A DNA stretch of 64,000 bases from Trichomonas vaginalis G3 (taxonomy: Eukaryota > Parabasalia > Trichomonadida > Trichomonadidae): positions 36,099,896 through 36,163,895 of the forward strand of contig NC_067206.1 of the NCBI RefSeq assembly GCF_026262505.1, given 5' to 3'. A model generated the notes under the pieces. The model was given only the letters and a program-made list of their open reading frames with translations. It did not search any database and was not told where the DNA came from. Below, piece after piece: positions 30,932-41,854 of this stretch. Position 1 is the first letter of the stretch, and each line of letters starts with the position of its first letter. The position numbers and the translations under genes are program-made.

Positions 30932-33900
30932 TGTGTTGTCAAAATGTCATGTTGTCACATTTTTTCAGAGAAGTTAAATGACCTGGTGACACATGGTGAC
31001 ATGGTGACACCTTCAGTTCTTCAAAAATAATTCATAACTACCTTCCTCCTGTGATGTTGTCAAAATGTCATGTTGTCACATTTTTTCAGAGAAGTTAAAT
31101 GACCTGGTGACACATGGTGACATGGTGACACCTTCAGTTCTTCAAAAATAATTCATAACTACCTTCCTCCTGTGATGTTGTCAAAATGTCATGTTGTCAC
31201 ATTTTTTCAGAGAAGTTAAATGACCTGGTGACACATGGTGACATGGTGACACCTTCAGTTCTTCAAAAATAATTCATAACTACCTTCCTCCTGTGATGTT
31301 GTCAAAATGTCATGTTGTCACATTTTTTCAGAGAAGTTAAATGACCTGGTGACACATGGTGACATGGTGACACCTTCAGTTCTTCAAAATAATTCATAAC
31401 TACCTTCCTCCTGTGATGTTGTCAAAATGTCATGTTGTCACATTTTTTCAGAGAAGTTAAATGACCTGGTGACACATGGTGACATGGTGACACCTTCAGT
31501 TCTTCAAAAATAATTCATAACTACCTTCCTCCTTGATGTTGTCAAAATGTCATGTTGTCACATTTTTTCAGAGAAGTTAAATGACCTGGTGACACATGGT
31601 GACATGGTGACACCTTCAGTTCTTCAAAAATAATTCATAACTACCTTCCTCCTGTGATGTTGTCAAAATGTCATGTTGTCACATTTTTTCAGAGAAGTTA
31701 AATGACCTGGTGACACATGGTGACATGGTGACACCTTCAGTTCTTCAAAAATAATTCATAACTACCTTCCTCCTGTGATGTTGTCAAAATGTCATGTTGT
31801 CACATTTTTTCAGAGAAGTTAAATGACCTGGTGACACATGGTGACATGGTGACACCTTCAGTTCTTCAAAAATAATTCATAACTACCTTCCTCCTGTGAT
31901 GTTGTCAAAATGTCATGTTGTCACATTTTTTCAGAGAAGTTAAATGACCTGGTGACACATGGTGACATGGTGACACCTTCAGTTCTTCAAAAATAATTCA
32001 TAACTACCTTCCTCCTGTGATGTTGTCAAAATGTCATGTTGTCACATTTTTTCAGAGAAGTTAAATGACCTGGTGACACATGGTGACATGGTGACACCTT
32101 CAGTTCTTCAAAAATAATTCATAACTACCTTCCTCCTGTGATGTTGTCAAAATGTCATGTTGTCACATTTTTTCAGAGAATTAAATGACCTGGTGACACA
32201 TGGTGACATGGTGACACCTTCAGTTCTTCAAAAATAATTCATAACTACCTTCCTCCTGTGATGTTGTCAAAATGTCATGTTGTCACATTTTTTCAGAGAA
32301 GTTAAATGACCTGGTGACACATGGTGACATGGTGACACCTTCAGTTCTTCAAAAATAATTCATAACTACCTTCCTCCTGTGATGTTGTCAAAATGTCATG
32401 TTGTCACATTTTTTCAGAGAAGTTAAATGACCTGGTGACACATGGTGACATGGTGACACCTTCAGTTCTTCAAAAATAATTCATAACTACCTTCCTCCTG
32501 TGATGTTGTCAAAATGTCATGTTGTCACATTTTTTCAGAGAAGTTAAATGACCTGGTGACACATGGTGACATGGTGACACCTTCAGTTCTTCAAAAATAA
32601 TTCATAACTACCTTCCTCCTGTGATGTTGTCAAAATGTCATGTTGTCACATTTTTTCAGAGAAGTTAAATGACCTGGTGACACATGGTGACATGGTGACA
32701 CCTTCAGTTCTTCAAAAATAATTCATAACTACCTTCCTCCTGTGATGTTGTCAAAATGTCATGTTGTCACATTTTTCAGAGAAGTTAAATGACCTGGTGA
32801 CACATGGTGACATGGTGACACCTTCAGTTCTTCAAAAATAATTCATAACTACCTTCCTCCTGTGATGTTGTCAAAATGTCATGTTGTCACATTTTTTCAG
32901 AGAAGTTAAATGACCTGGTGACACATGGTGACATGGTGACACCTTCAGTTCTTCAAAATAATTCATAACTACCTTCCTCCTGTGATGTTGTCAAAATGTC
33001 ATGTTGTCACATTTTTTCAGAGAAGTTAAATGACCTGGTGACACATGGTGACATGTGACACCTTCAGTTCTTCAAAAATAATTCATAACTACCTTCCTCC
33101 TGTGATGTTGTCAAAATGTCATGTTGTCACATTTTTTCAGAGAAGTTAAATGACCTGGTGACACATGGTGACATGGTGACACCTTCAGTTCTTCAAAAAT
33201 AATTCATAACTACCTTCCTCCTGTGATGTTGTCAAAATGTCATGTTGTCACATTTTTTCAGAGAAGTTAAATGACCTGGTGACACATGGTGACATGGTGA
33301 CACCTTCAGTTCTTCAAAAATAATTCATAACTACCTTCCTCCTGTGATGTTGTCAAAATGTCATGTTGTCACATTTTTCAGAGAAGTTAAATGACCTGGT
33401 GACACATGGTGACATGGTGACACCTTCAGTTCTTCAAAAATAATTCATAACTACCTTCCTCCTGTGATGTTGTCAAAATGTCATGTTGTCACATTTTTTC
33501 AGAGAATTAAATGACCTGGTGACACATGGTGACATGGTGACACCTTCAGTTCTTCAAAAATAATTCATAACTACCTTCCTCCTGTGATGTTGTCAAAATG
33601 TCATGTTGTCACATTTTTTCAGAGAAGTTAAATGACCTGGTGACACATGGTGACATGGTGACACCTTCAGTTCTTCAAAAATAATTCATAACTACCTTCC
33701 TCCTGTGATGTTGTCAAAATGTCATGTTGTCACATTTTTTCAGAGAAGTTAAATGACCTGGTGACACATGGTGACATGGTGACACCTTCAGTTCTTCAAA
33801 AATAATTCATAACTACCTTCCTCCTGTGATGTTGTCAAAATGTCATGTTGTCACATTTTTTCAGAGAAGTTAAATGACCTGGTGACACATGGTGACATGG

Positions 33901-34217
33901 TGACACCTTCAGTTCTTCAAAAATAATTCATAACTACCTTCCTCCTGTGATGTTGTCAAAATGTCATGTTGTCACATTTTTTCAGAGAAGTTAAATGACC
34001 TGGTGACACATGGTGACATGGTGACACCTTCAGTTCTTCAAAAATAATTCATAACTACCTTCCTCCTGTGATGTTGTCAAAATGTCATGTTGTCACATTT
34101 TTTCAGAGAAGTTAAATGACCTGGTGACACATGGTGACATGGTGACACCTTCAGTTCTTCAAAAATAATTCATAACTGCCTTCCTCCTGTGATGTTGTCA
34201 AAATGTCATGTTGTCAC
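30932..34217 (+). repeat. Tandem array of a 121-bp repeat, ~27 copies, inside the Polinton
   Basis: Unit length is 121 bp by direct spacing (for example 31051 to 31172). Copies are almost identical, differing mainly by one-base length changes. Each unit carries a cluster TTGTCAAAATGTCATGTTGT (three TGTCA in one direction) and about 30 bases on GGTGACACATGGTGACATGG (three TGACA in the other). Every unit can therefore fold or bind a protein symmetrically. It has no coding capacity. The array fills the space between plus-strand and minus-strand gene blocks. Confidence 0.95.
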
Positions 34218-34260
34218 AAACTTTAGAACGGCATAATTTAAATTTTTATTTTTATCATAA

Positions 34261-34425
34261 ATGAATACCCCACAAGCTCAAAATTTACCACGAATCATAA
34301 CAAGGGAGGAAATGATAAAAATGATGCAAGAACATGTTAAAAATAACAAACCACTAAAATTGAGAAAATGTGGTTATGCAGTAATGATGGAAAGAGAGAT
34401 GTTGTCGAAGAGGAATAAAAATTAA
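34261..34425 (+). CDS. Polinton 54-residue basic unknown protein
   Basis: ATG preceded by the element's T-rich/ATAA block ('TTTTTATTTTTATCATAAATG'). It encodes 54 residues, basic and Met-rich ('TREEMIKMMQEHV'), ending in TAA. Its end overlaps the stop of the convergent minus-strand gene. It is short, but the upstream block supports it being real. Function unknown. Confidence 0.4.
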   Translation: MNTPQAQNLPRIITREEMIKMMQEHVKNNKPLKLRKCGYAVMMEREMLSKRNKN

Positions 34426-34685
34426 ATTTGGATAGAGTTTAAAAATTCATCTTTATTAAATTCATCTCTTCCAACCAATTTATTTATTCTATTAAATTCT
34501 TTTATTTTTGCTTCACTCAGTTTAAGGATTGAACGGTAAGTTTCTAATTTTTCGATTATTTCTTTATCGTTTTCAACCCCACCGCATTGCGACTTCTTTT
34601 TGTAATAGCATATTTTTGATTTAATTCTGTTTAGTTTCTTTTTATATTCATTGTCTGGACTCTTGACTGCTTTGTTGTCACTCAT
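34422..34685 (-). CDS. Polinton small coiled-coil unknown protein
   Basis: 87 residues, Lys/Glu-rich and helical ('KKLNRIKSKICYYKKKSQCG', 'LKLSEAKIKEFNRINKLV'). It is first in the minus-strand block next to integrase and starts after the T-rich upstream block. No family recognised. Confidence 0.4.
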   Translation of the reverse strand: MSDNKAVKSPDNEYKKKLNRIKSKICYYKKKSQCGGVENDKEIIEKLETYRSILKLSEAKIKEFNRINKLVGRDEFNKDEFLNSIQI

Positions 34686-34705
34686 TTCTTACGAAATAAA
34701 AAAAA

Positions 34706-35480
34706 TTAAATATTATTTAAATATAATGGGGTAATAAAATAAATCGGAATTTCTATTAATTTATTGTCAACTTCAACTAATGCATTGCCGTTAATATATC
34801 TAACAAATTCAGCTATTGTGTCAAATCTTCGTCTTCTTTTTGTCATTGATTTATCAGTTTTTCCATAATCGAGATGAATTAAAACTTTATTTCCTTGTTT
34901 AAAATTCATGAGCCCCGAATTAATTTGTTCACGTTTAACATCATTTAACTTTTCCATTTGCTTTCTAATATATTCCCATTCTTTTGAAATATCATTTTCA
35001 TTTCACCGGTTTCATGTTTATAGTTCTATGCCATGTATTATTGTATAATATACTAACTGCTGTATGATGGAGTCATGATTTCCATCCCAGTATATCTGAC
35101 CGTTAACCCCTAACGCATCTCTAAGAGTTCTCATTACCGCATCAACTATTTTATTATGAAACGTATATGGAGAGGATGAAAAGTAAAAATTAATTTGTGG
35201 GAAATAATGAGCCATAGCTGCCTGAAATCCTTTATCACCATCACCCCTGATATTATCTACTCTTTCATGATCTAGTAAGTATTGAATAGCTCTTCTTGTT
35301 TCCTGTTCTGTTTTCCCTTTCACCGGAATGCAATATAAATATCTAGTGTTAATGTTAATGGCAAATAAATAAGTAACGTTTCCTTTTGAATATTCCAGAT
35401 GATCAATTTCGTATGAATATGGATATGGAGCAAATGAAGGTCGACTAAATTTTTCCTTTAATGGTTGAATTTTCGGGTCA
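34706..35480 (-). pseudogene. Polinton integrase (retroviral-type rve), broken
   Basis: The core catalytic region holds 'YEIDHLEYS' near 35430 and 'DNIRGDGDKGFQAAM' with 'SSPYTFHNKIVDAVMRTLRD' in 35018-35323, matching the DDE integrase core of Polintons. The C-terminal piece 34706-34957 looks like the beta-barrel or chromo-like domain that follows the core ('NFKQGNKVLIHLDYGKTDK', 'IPIYFITPL'). It makes the 6-bp staggered cut seen as GAAATT. Broken. Confidence 0.75.
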
Positions 35481-35830
35481 TTGGTTTATTTAACATCTTG
35501 AAATCCTTTTTAAAATCTTTTTGCTTCTAAATGTTTTGAAATGGATATAATAAAGTGAATGATGAAGGATTAACTGAAGGAGGAGGTACTACTGTTGGAG
35601 GTTTTTGGTTTGTAAGTGGTTTTAATTTTATCTGCTTTGATTTTGGAATTCAATCCTCCCTTCATTAATTCTGGATGTATTTTATTCATTTGTTTTAAAT
35701 ATGCTGTATATAAAGTTTGATATACTTTCCCGCTTCGAGTTTATGTTGAAGGATGAATTCCAAAAGTTGATCTTCATTTAAAAGTCGGGCTGAATATGGT
35801 TTAACTAATGAATCATAAATTAAAGCTTGT
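35481..35830 (-). other. Polinton stretch without a readable gene
   Basis: Short Lys/Pro-rich readings only, between integrase and the next minus-strand gene. Perhaps the rest of a decayed gene; nothing recognised. Confidence 0.3.
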
Positions 35831-35837
35831 GCATCAT

Positions 35838-36224
35838 TTATGGTCTGAAGGACCTGGGTGTTTTGTTCCTTTTGTTTTTGTTCCTTTGGCTTTGGTTTTT
35901 GTGGCTCAGGATTATATAATTATATAATTCATCAATATCTTCTTCTGTTAATACTTTATTTTTGAAATCTTTCAACTGTTTAAGCTGTGATTTAGTTTTT
36001 CCCTTTATATATTCATTATTTTTAATTTTGTCTTTAATTTTAGAAATTATTTTATCATGATATTTCAAAATTTCATTTTTATAATATGGATAATAATAAC
36101 CCATATCATCGCCCGTTATATTGTTATTATATTTTTGGAGATATGCTTTTAAATCATAATAATCAAGAAAATTTTGATTAAATACTAAATCATCAATCAA
36201 TCTTTTTAAATCTGTGTTATTCAT
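35838..36224 (-). CDS. Polinton unknown charged helical protein
   Basis: 128 residues, Tyr/Asn/Lys-rich, strongly helical in the second half ('KGKTKSQLKQLKDFKNKVL'), ending in a basic tail. The start follows the T-rich block read on the minus strand ('ATTTTTATATAAATG'). Unknown; the decayed stretch to its left may once have belonged to it. Confidence 0.4.
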   Translation of the reverse strand: MNNTDLKRLIDDLVFNQNFLDYYDLKAYLQKYNNNITGDDMGYYYPYYKNEILKYHDKIISKIKDKIKNNEYIKGKTKSQLKQLKDFKNKVLTEEDIDELYNYIILSHKNQSQRNKNKRNKTPRSFRP

Positions 36225-36244
36225 TTATATAAAAATAAAATAAA

Positions 36245-39200
36245 TGTTTAAGGGTGCCCATCATTCAACAGTTCCTTTTGTCTCTTCTGTGGCATTTCAT
36301 TAAATAAACGGCATACAACATCCATTTTCACAACATACAGCCTTAGTGTGTGCTCCTGTTAATGCAGTCTTACCGATTGTTAAGCGAGTCATCAACCCGT
36401 TTTTAAGTTGTAAATTAATATTCTGACCATCAAATATCAATTTATCATTTATTATATCCAAATATTTTTTAGGTGTTCATTGTTTCTTTTGTCGTAAACT
36501 AACTCCTTTCATTTTTTGTGCAATCTTTTTAAAATCACTTCCATCAATTGAACCGTTGAATGATGTATAACATTTAGGACATAAAGCAACCATGTTATCA
36601 CCTTGTTTCTCAATTGCTAAACCCAATAACTTCTTCTCATGTGCTTTTTCTTCAGCTTTATTCTTTAATTTAGGTTTAAATTTCTCATCAAAACAGAAGA
36701 AATCAAAAGGTGCGAATTTGAAATGTTTTTATCATAAAATTGTTTATCGGTAACAATTGCTTGAAATGCTTGAGTGTTAGGAAGATTTGGGTCGCCAGCG
36801 ATTGCCCAATAAGATGAATCAGTATCACCTTCAATGAAATGAAAACGATTAACATCCATGCATTTATACATAAAATCATAAATGAAAACCAAATACCAGT
36901 ATTTAGCATTATCTAAAGTGAAGAATGCCTCTTGTAAACATGTATCACATCTATAAAATCTATCTTTAGCATCACTTGATATGTATCTTCACCTATTTCT
37001 CTTATGTTTTTAAACTTATTTGACATACATGCAACGCGTGCCTTCTGTGCATTCATTATTTTAGTCTTTGCGTAATTTTGTGTATTCATTGCATCGTAAC
37101 CATATGATCCATTAAGTGAAATCTTGCAAAATAAACTTTTTCCTTTATTTCCTTCTAATTCAGCCTTTTGTCTTTCGTTCATAAATTTGTTCGCAAATTC
37201 ATTAAAACAAGTGTTTTTCGTAAATGTTAAAATTGATTGAATGTCATCAATGATAAAATGAAATCTGTCTATTAGATACCAAAGATAATAAGAAGAAAAT
37301 GGTTGATATTGGTGTTGTTGATGCTAACTGAGTTAATTTCTCTGTTTCTGGTCAACTGGTAGATTGTTTGATTTCATGTAATTATACATAAAACTGCCAA
37401 TTGTTTTTTCATCTGTGATAATATCTAAGTTTCTTATTATCGGTAAAAAGTTTATGTAATCATTAATGTATTTTTCATCAATGTGACCCTTTACTTCAGC
37501 CACGAATAAAGTATTTTTCTTCTAATAATTCCCAGTGCTTTTGCTTTCTTTGTTGCTGTATCACAAATGATAACACCATTCAATCTTCCCGGCATATACA
37601 TTTTATGGTCAGTATATTGAATGAAATCATGAGGATTAGATGAAAATGATGAAGGATATAATGAATTAAAGTCAACACCAACGAAATGAGTCATAATGTT
37701 GGTGGTGTCCTCATTTGATACAGTTTTAGTTTCTGGATTATATGAAAGTTTATTAATGTGCGTGATTCCTTTAAGATTACTCGATGTTGAACATTTGATA
37801 GACCACCAGTAATTCCATTACGGAGAATGTGATAAGCTTCAACTGAATCTAAAGTCATTGGTAAATTATTTTTTAATGCATAATTTCTTAAATTGATTCT
37901 TAAACGTTGAACATCTTCATCTTTATTTGATTTTACGACATTGCAATAACAACACATTAACTGACAATTTTCTTTGGTATGTGGTTTTTCATTATCGATT
38001 CTATCCAATGTTGGTTTATTTGCATATGTAAACGCTTTACCACACATTTTGCATTTAGATGAAAGGATTAAATCGTGATAGTATTGATAGTCATCCATTG
38101 AAACATTGTTTTTAGTATCCCTTTCTGCTTTTTCATCTTGTTTCTTATATGATTCAATTTTATATTTCCAATACTTTTTTGTTAATTCAAAACTTGATTC
38201 CACATTTTCTTCTTCTGGATATGTTTCGTTAGGATTGAAGTTCTTATATGCTAACGCGTAACGAATCATTGATGCATTCGATGATAAAGAAAGATTATGA
38301 AGCATGTCAATTTTATAAACAAATGTTTCTTCGATAATTTTATCAATTGGGTCAATCATAATTTCAACATCTTTATTGCAATAATGAATAAAATATTCTA
38401 ATCTATTCTTAAAATTTTTAGCATCATTGAGATATATTTGATAATCACTATCTGATATAGTTTCTTGAGTTAATGCTGAATAAAATGAATCTTGAGTGAA
38501 TGGTTCCTTTTTATATAATTCTTCTTCGTAATTTTCCCATGTGATGAATTGATAAGGGAAAAAGGATTTAACACGTGATTTATTGTTTCCGAAATCTTGA
38601 GTGAATTGGTCTAATGTCCCACCCGCTATATAATTTCTGATGTCAATAAATCTCAATTCATATGGAACGTTTGTTTTCTTTACAATGATTTGCTTAAATT
38701 GTGAAGATGAACCCAGCATTGATTTTATTTTCCATTTTGCAGTGTTTAAATCACGAAGAATTAAATTTAAATCAAACTTTCCCGAATTAAAACCTATGAT
38801 ATTCACTTTATTAATTCTCATCTAGAAGTTCTTTAAATGCTTCCTTCTGTTTTCATTTAATGTATACTTCATTAATTCTTCATATTGTTCAATATTTGAT
38901 TTAGCAACTAATGAACAGGTTGAAAATAAAAACTCAATCCAATCAGAAATAAAAGAATCACTCGAAGTTAAGCAAAAATTCCTCGTATATGTTTTATCGT
39001 TTAATTTAACCGTTGATGATACCATGAATGGTTTTAAGTAAGCGTTCAAAGTTGCACACTCAGAAAGTTGTAATTCTTCTTTAGTCTCTAATGTTTCGAA
39101 GTCAAAAGTAATATAATATCTTGTCGGTTGATAATATTCCTGCAAATTATGAGCTAATACCACTGATATATCTTCTGTTTCGTAATATGTGGTGCATATG

Positions 39201-39731
39201 GTTGTGTGTTTTGCAATTGAACGTCTTGAATTAATCTTCCATTATTTTCTTTACATTTCTCACAATGTTTAAAAATCTTCTTTGGTTTTTCCTTTCTGGA
39301 TCATCACGGATAGAATATACTTCTTCTTTGCAAAAGGGCAAACTTTATATCCTGTGAGTGCTTCAACGTCTGTTATTCTGTCAGCGTGAAGTTTTCCACA
39401 TGGACTCTGTGTTAATAAAATATTTACTGTTTCAAATTCTGGATCTATCATTATTGAATTCCACTAATGGAAAGTCTACCTTGTTAATGTCTACGTCTTC
39501 TGGTTGAGGATCACAATAATAGAAATCAATATTAACATTTAACATTCTTGCTAACCTCTCACTTTCTGATGAAATGTCAAATCCTTCATATGCATCTATG
39601 GCTTCATTTAAATAACTTCTACGAGTTTTAGGATTAACACCATCAGGAATGTTATAGAAGCGTTTAAATAACCTTCTACCTTCGGCTCTTATTTGATTAT
39701 CATTCATTTTAGCTGTTCCATTTTTGTTCAT
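36245..39731 (-). pseudogene. Polinton protein-primed DNA polymerase B with HNH motif, broken
   Basis: Readings in N- to C-order on the minus strand: a ~100-residue N-terminal region (39432-39731); exonuclease motifs 'TFDFETLE' (about 39110), 'IIGFNSGKFD' (about 38790) and 'YCNKDVEI' (about 38370); an HNH-type zinc motif (37919-38053); polymerase motif A 'DFNSLYPS' (about 37670), motif B 'KISLNGSYG' (about 37120) and motif C 'EGDTDSS' (about 36830); and a Cys-containing C-terminal stretch. It would replicate the element from its TIR ends by protein priming. Broken in several places. Confidence 0.85.
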
Positions 39732-39794
39732 TTATGTAAGAATAAAAATTAAAAAATAAATAAAAATAAAGTTTATTTTTTTTAAAGTCCAGGG

Positions 39795-40183
39795 CTAAAG
39801 TCCATAAAATGAATTAAGAACACATAAATTTTTATCATCTGCGACGTGACGAATGCATTTTAATTTACTCAAGAATGCGTACCCTGATACATTAAATCTA
39901 ATTCCTGTCTTATTTAATTTCACAACTTTGAAAAGGAATGTATGAATAGCTATAAAATGATGAGATGATGTTTTATGGGTTGCTTCCATTTTTTCTGAAA
40001 TAAATGAATAAATATAATGTTATAAGTTTTCATATCTTTTATATTCTTAATAACGAATGGTATAGACCTTTCAACTTCGTCTTCCTTTGGTGCTGTTCTT
40101 TCATATGAAACATTATTGGTATCTTCAATAATGAAACCACAATCACATAAAATTTTATAGGTTCCAATGTTTCTTTTGATATT
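39795..40183 (-). pseudogene. Polinton unknown gene between polymerase and the 243-aa gene, broken
   Basis: Minus-strand readings with 'SSHHFIAIHTFLFKVVK' and 'GIRFNVSGYAFLSKLKC'. An adenovirus-like cysteine protease is expected somewhere in a Polinton, but I cannot identify its His/Cys motifs here. Broken. Confidence 0.3.
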
Positions 40184-40915
40184 TTATCTAAAATCAAAAA
40201 CTTTATCAACACCTGTACATTTATTTAAATAATAATTTGTGTAAATATCATGGTCTTCTTTCTTAATCGTATTTGTTGCATATGTCATTTTTAGTGCTTT
40301 TTTGAATTTTTCAGAATCAAGAGGAGGTGAAAGTAATATACACGGATAATCTCCATCGTCAATAAATTGTAACTTATGTTTATGAATAAATTTTGTGCCT
40401 TCTTCTGAAAGTGTTTCGTCAATATCACCATCTAATAAATTTTTAGTAGATTCCAAAAAGTAATTTTTATATCTTTCCCCATGTGATTTTTGAACTGCTG
40501 ATTCTGAAGCTGGGATATTCATTAAACCCTCTACTTCATTCTCGGCATTTCTCAATTCCTTAATTTTTTCATCTATTTCATTTCTTAATTGTTCCAATTT
40601 CTCAATCTCATCATATTCATCATCTTTAATCCGTTCTTCATAATATTCAGGGAAAACATCAGGTTCTTTTGGTTTTTCTTCTTTAGATGTGGGATATAAG
40701 AAATTTATAACATCATCTTTATTCATTTTTCCATCATAATCAAATTCATTTAAGAACTCCGCGAATTTTTTACAATTTCTTAAATAATATTTATCAACTT
40801 CATAACCCGCCTCCTCTAATATATCCTTTATTTCCTCATTTGTGAATCCCATTTTTTTAACATTGTTAGTTGTGACGCTCATTTCATACAAATTAAAAAA
40901 TAAAATAATAAACAT
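40184..40915 (-). CDS. Polinton unknown acidic protein with UBA-like start and coiled coil
   Basis: 243 residues from the first ATG; the second ATG (40882, 'MSVTTNN') has the better upstream block and gives 232. Near the start is a helical 'MGFTNEEIKDILEEAGYEV' segment of UBA-like look and an EF-hand-like 'EFDYDGKMNKDDV'. A coiled coil follows ('YDEIEKLEQLRNEIDEKIK'). The C-terminal part is mixed. No confident family; virion or regulatory role unknown. Confidence 0.4.
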   Translation of the reverse strand: MFIILFFNLYEMSVTTNNVKKMGFTNEEIKDILEEAGYEVDKYYLRNCKKFAEFLNEFDYDGKMNKDDVINFLYPTSKEEKPKEPDVFPEYYEERIKDDEYDEIEKLEQLRNEIDEKIKELRNAENEVEGLMNIPASESAVQKSHGERYKNYFLESTKNLLDGDIDETLSEEGTKFIHKHKLQFIDDGDYPCILLSPPLDSEKFKKALKMTYATNTIKKEDHDIYTNYYLNKCTGVDKVFDFR

Positions 40916-40945
40916 AACTAAGTTTTAATTTTTCGTAAGACATGA

Positions 40946-41848
40946 ATTTTTAAAGTTTATTTTTTAAAAAAATTATTTTTTATTTCATTATGGTAGTGAA
41001 TCTTTCATTCATGAAAATAATTATTTCTAATTTCTTTTATTCTCTCGTACATACTAGATTTAAAGAATTCAGAACATTTCCCATAATCTCCTAAATGTTT
41101 TCTTATCCCTAACGTGTGCCAGTTATTATATGAAACTGAATAAACTTTATCTTTATCTTACACTTTCATTACTACTTCCAATATTTTATATCTCAGTTTT
41201 GATTTAGCATTTTCATATTCATTAGCGTTTAATAATTCACAGTCTTCCTTTTTAAATTGATGTTTAAGATATTCAGGATTTAATACTCTACGTTTATATG
41301 CTCCTAACTTAGTTCTAAAGGTTTTTCTACAAAATTTAGGAATTCCATCCTCTTTAATGTCATCAATGATTTCCATTTCATTATTTTCAATTTCTTCTTC
41401 TCGTTTATGAGGTCTTTGATTATGACTCCATTGATTCCATGAATTAAATATTTTTTATCATTATATTTATACCTCATTAGCTTATTTTGGCTTTCATATT
41501 CATTTAATAATTCACAATCTTCATTTTTAAATTGAAGTTTAACCCATTCAGGATTTAAACAATGTTTAATTAATCGCGGAATATCTGACATCATCTATAT
41601 ATAGCTTCTTTTATAAAAGATAAAAAAATAAATTATTTTAAAATTAATGTTAATTTTTTAAAATGTGTTTAGTATATAATATTTATTACTAATTTATTTA
41701 ATAATGTCGCGCTTTCTTACGAATTCATGACTTAAAAAACGTAAGAAAAAATTTTTATATCATCTATATATAGAAGATGTGAAAATATACCTTCATCTAT
41801 ATATAGACGTAACAAAAAAAGTCACAAAACCCTTCAACATATACTACT
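40946..41848 (-). repeat. Polinton right terminal inverted repeat (~903 bp)
   Basis: Inverted match to 19150-20053, near-identical, ending in the mirror of AGTAGTATATG and followed by GAAATT. It holds the mirror copies of the three CTATATATAGATGA motifs (about 41590, 41760, 41793). Confidence 0.9.
41040..41594 (-). pseudogene. TIR-encoded small gene of the Polinton, right copy (broken)
   Basis: Mirror of the left TIR gene with the same twofold LNPE...QFK.EDCELLN motif, reading inward. Having one gene copy in each TIR doubles its dose per element and keeps the copies alike through TIR homogenisation. Broken. Confidence 0.5.
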
Positions 41849-41854
41849 GAAATT
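41849..41854 (+). repeat. 6-bp target duplication, right (Polinton)
   Basis: GAAATT, directly followed by ATGAGAAAC as in the empty site of MULE copy A (12581-12595). Confidence 0.95.

Larger units (their letters stand above)
19150..41848. mobile_element. Polinton/Maverick element, 22.7 kb, broken
   Basis: Family: Polinton (Maverick). Ends AGTAGTATATG...CATATACTACT, inverted repeats of ~0.9 kb, 6-bp target duplication. Parts from left to right: TIR gene, small unknowns, candidate major capsid protein, packaging ATPase, unknowns, candidate minor capsid proteins, fibre, primase/SF3-helicase region, 121-bp repeat array, integrase, unknown, DNA polymerase B, unknowns, TIR gene. It is broken: several main genes, including polymerase, integrase, helicase and fibre, are interrupted, roughly ten breaks in all by eye. 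It looks young, because its TIRs are nearly identical and it inserted after the tandem duplication of a host unit whose two copies are themselves nearly identical. Confidence 0.95.

Noticed and set aside
30932-34217. CRISPR-like array
   Set aside because: The 121-bp units are contiguous and identical throughout, with no variable spacers and no associated genes; this is a satellite.
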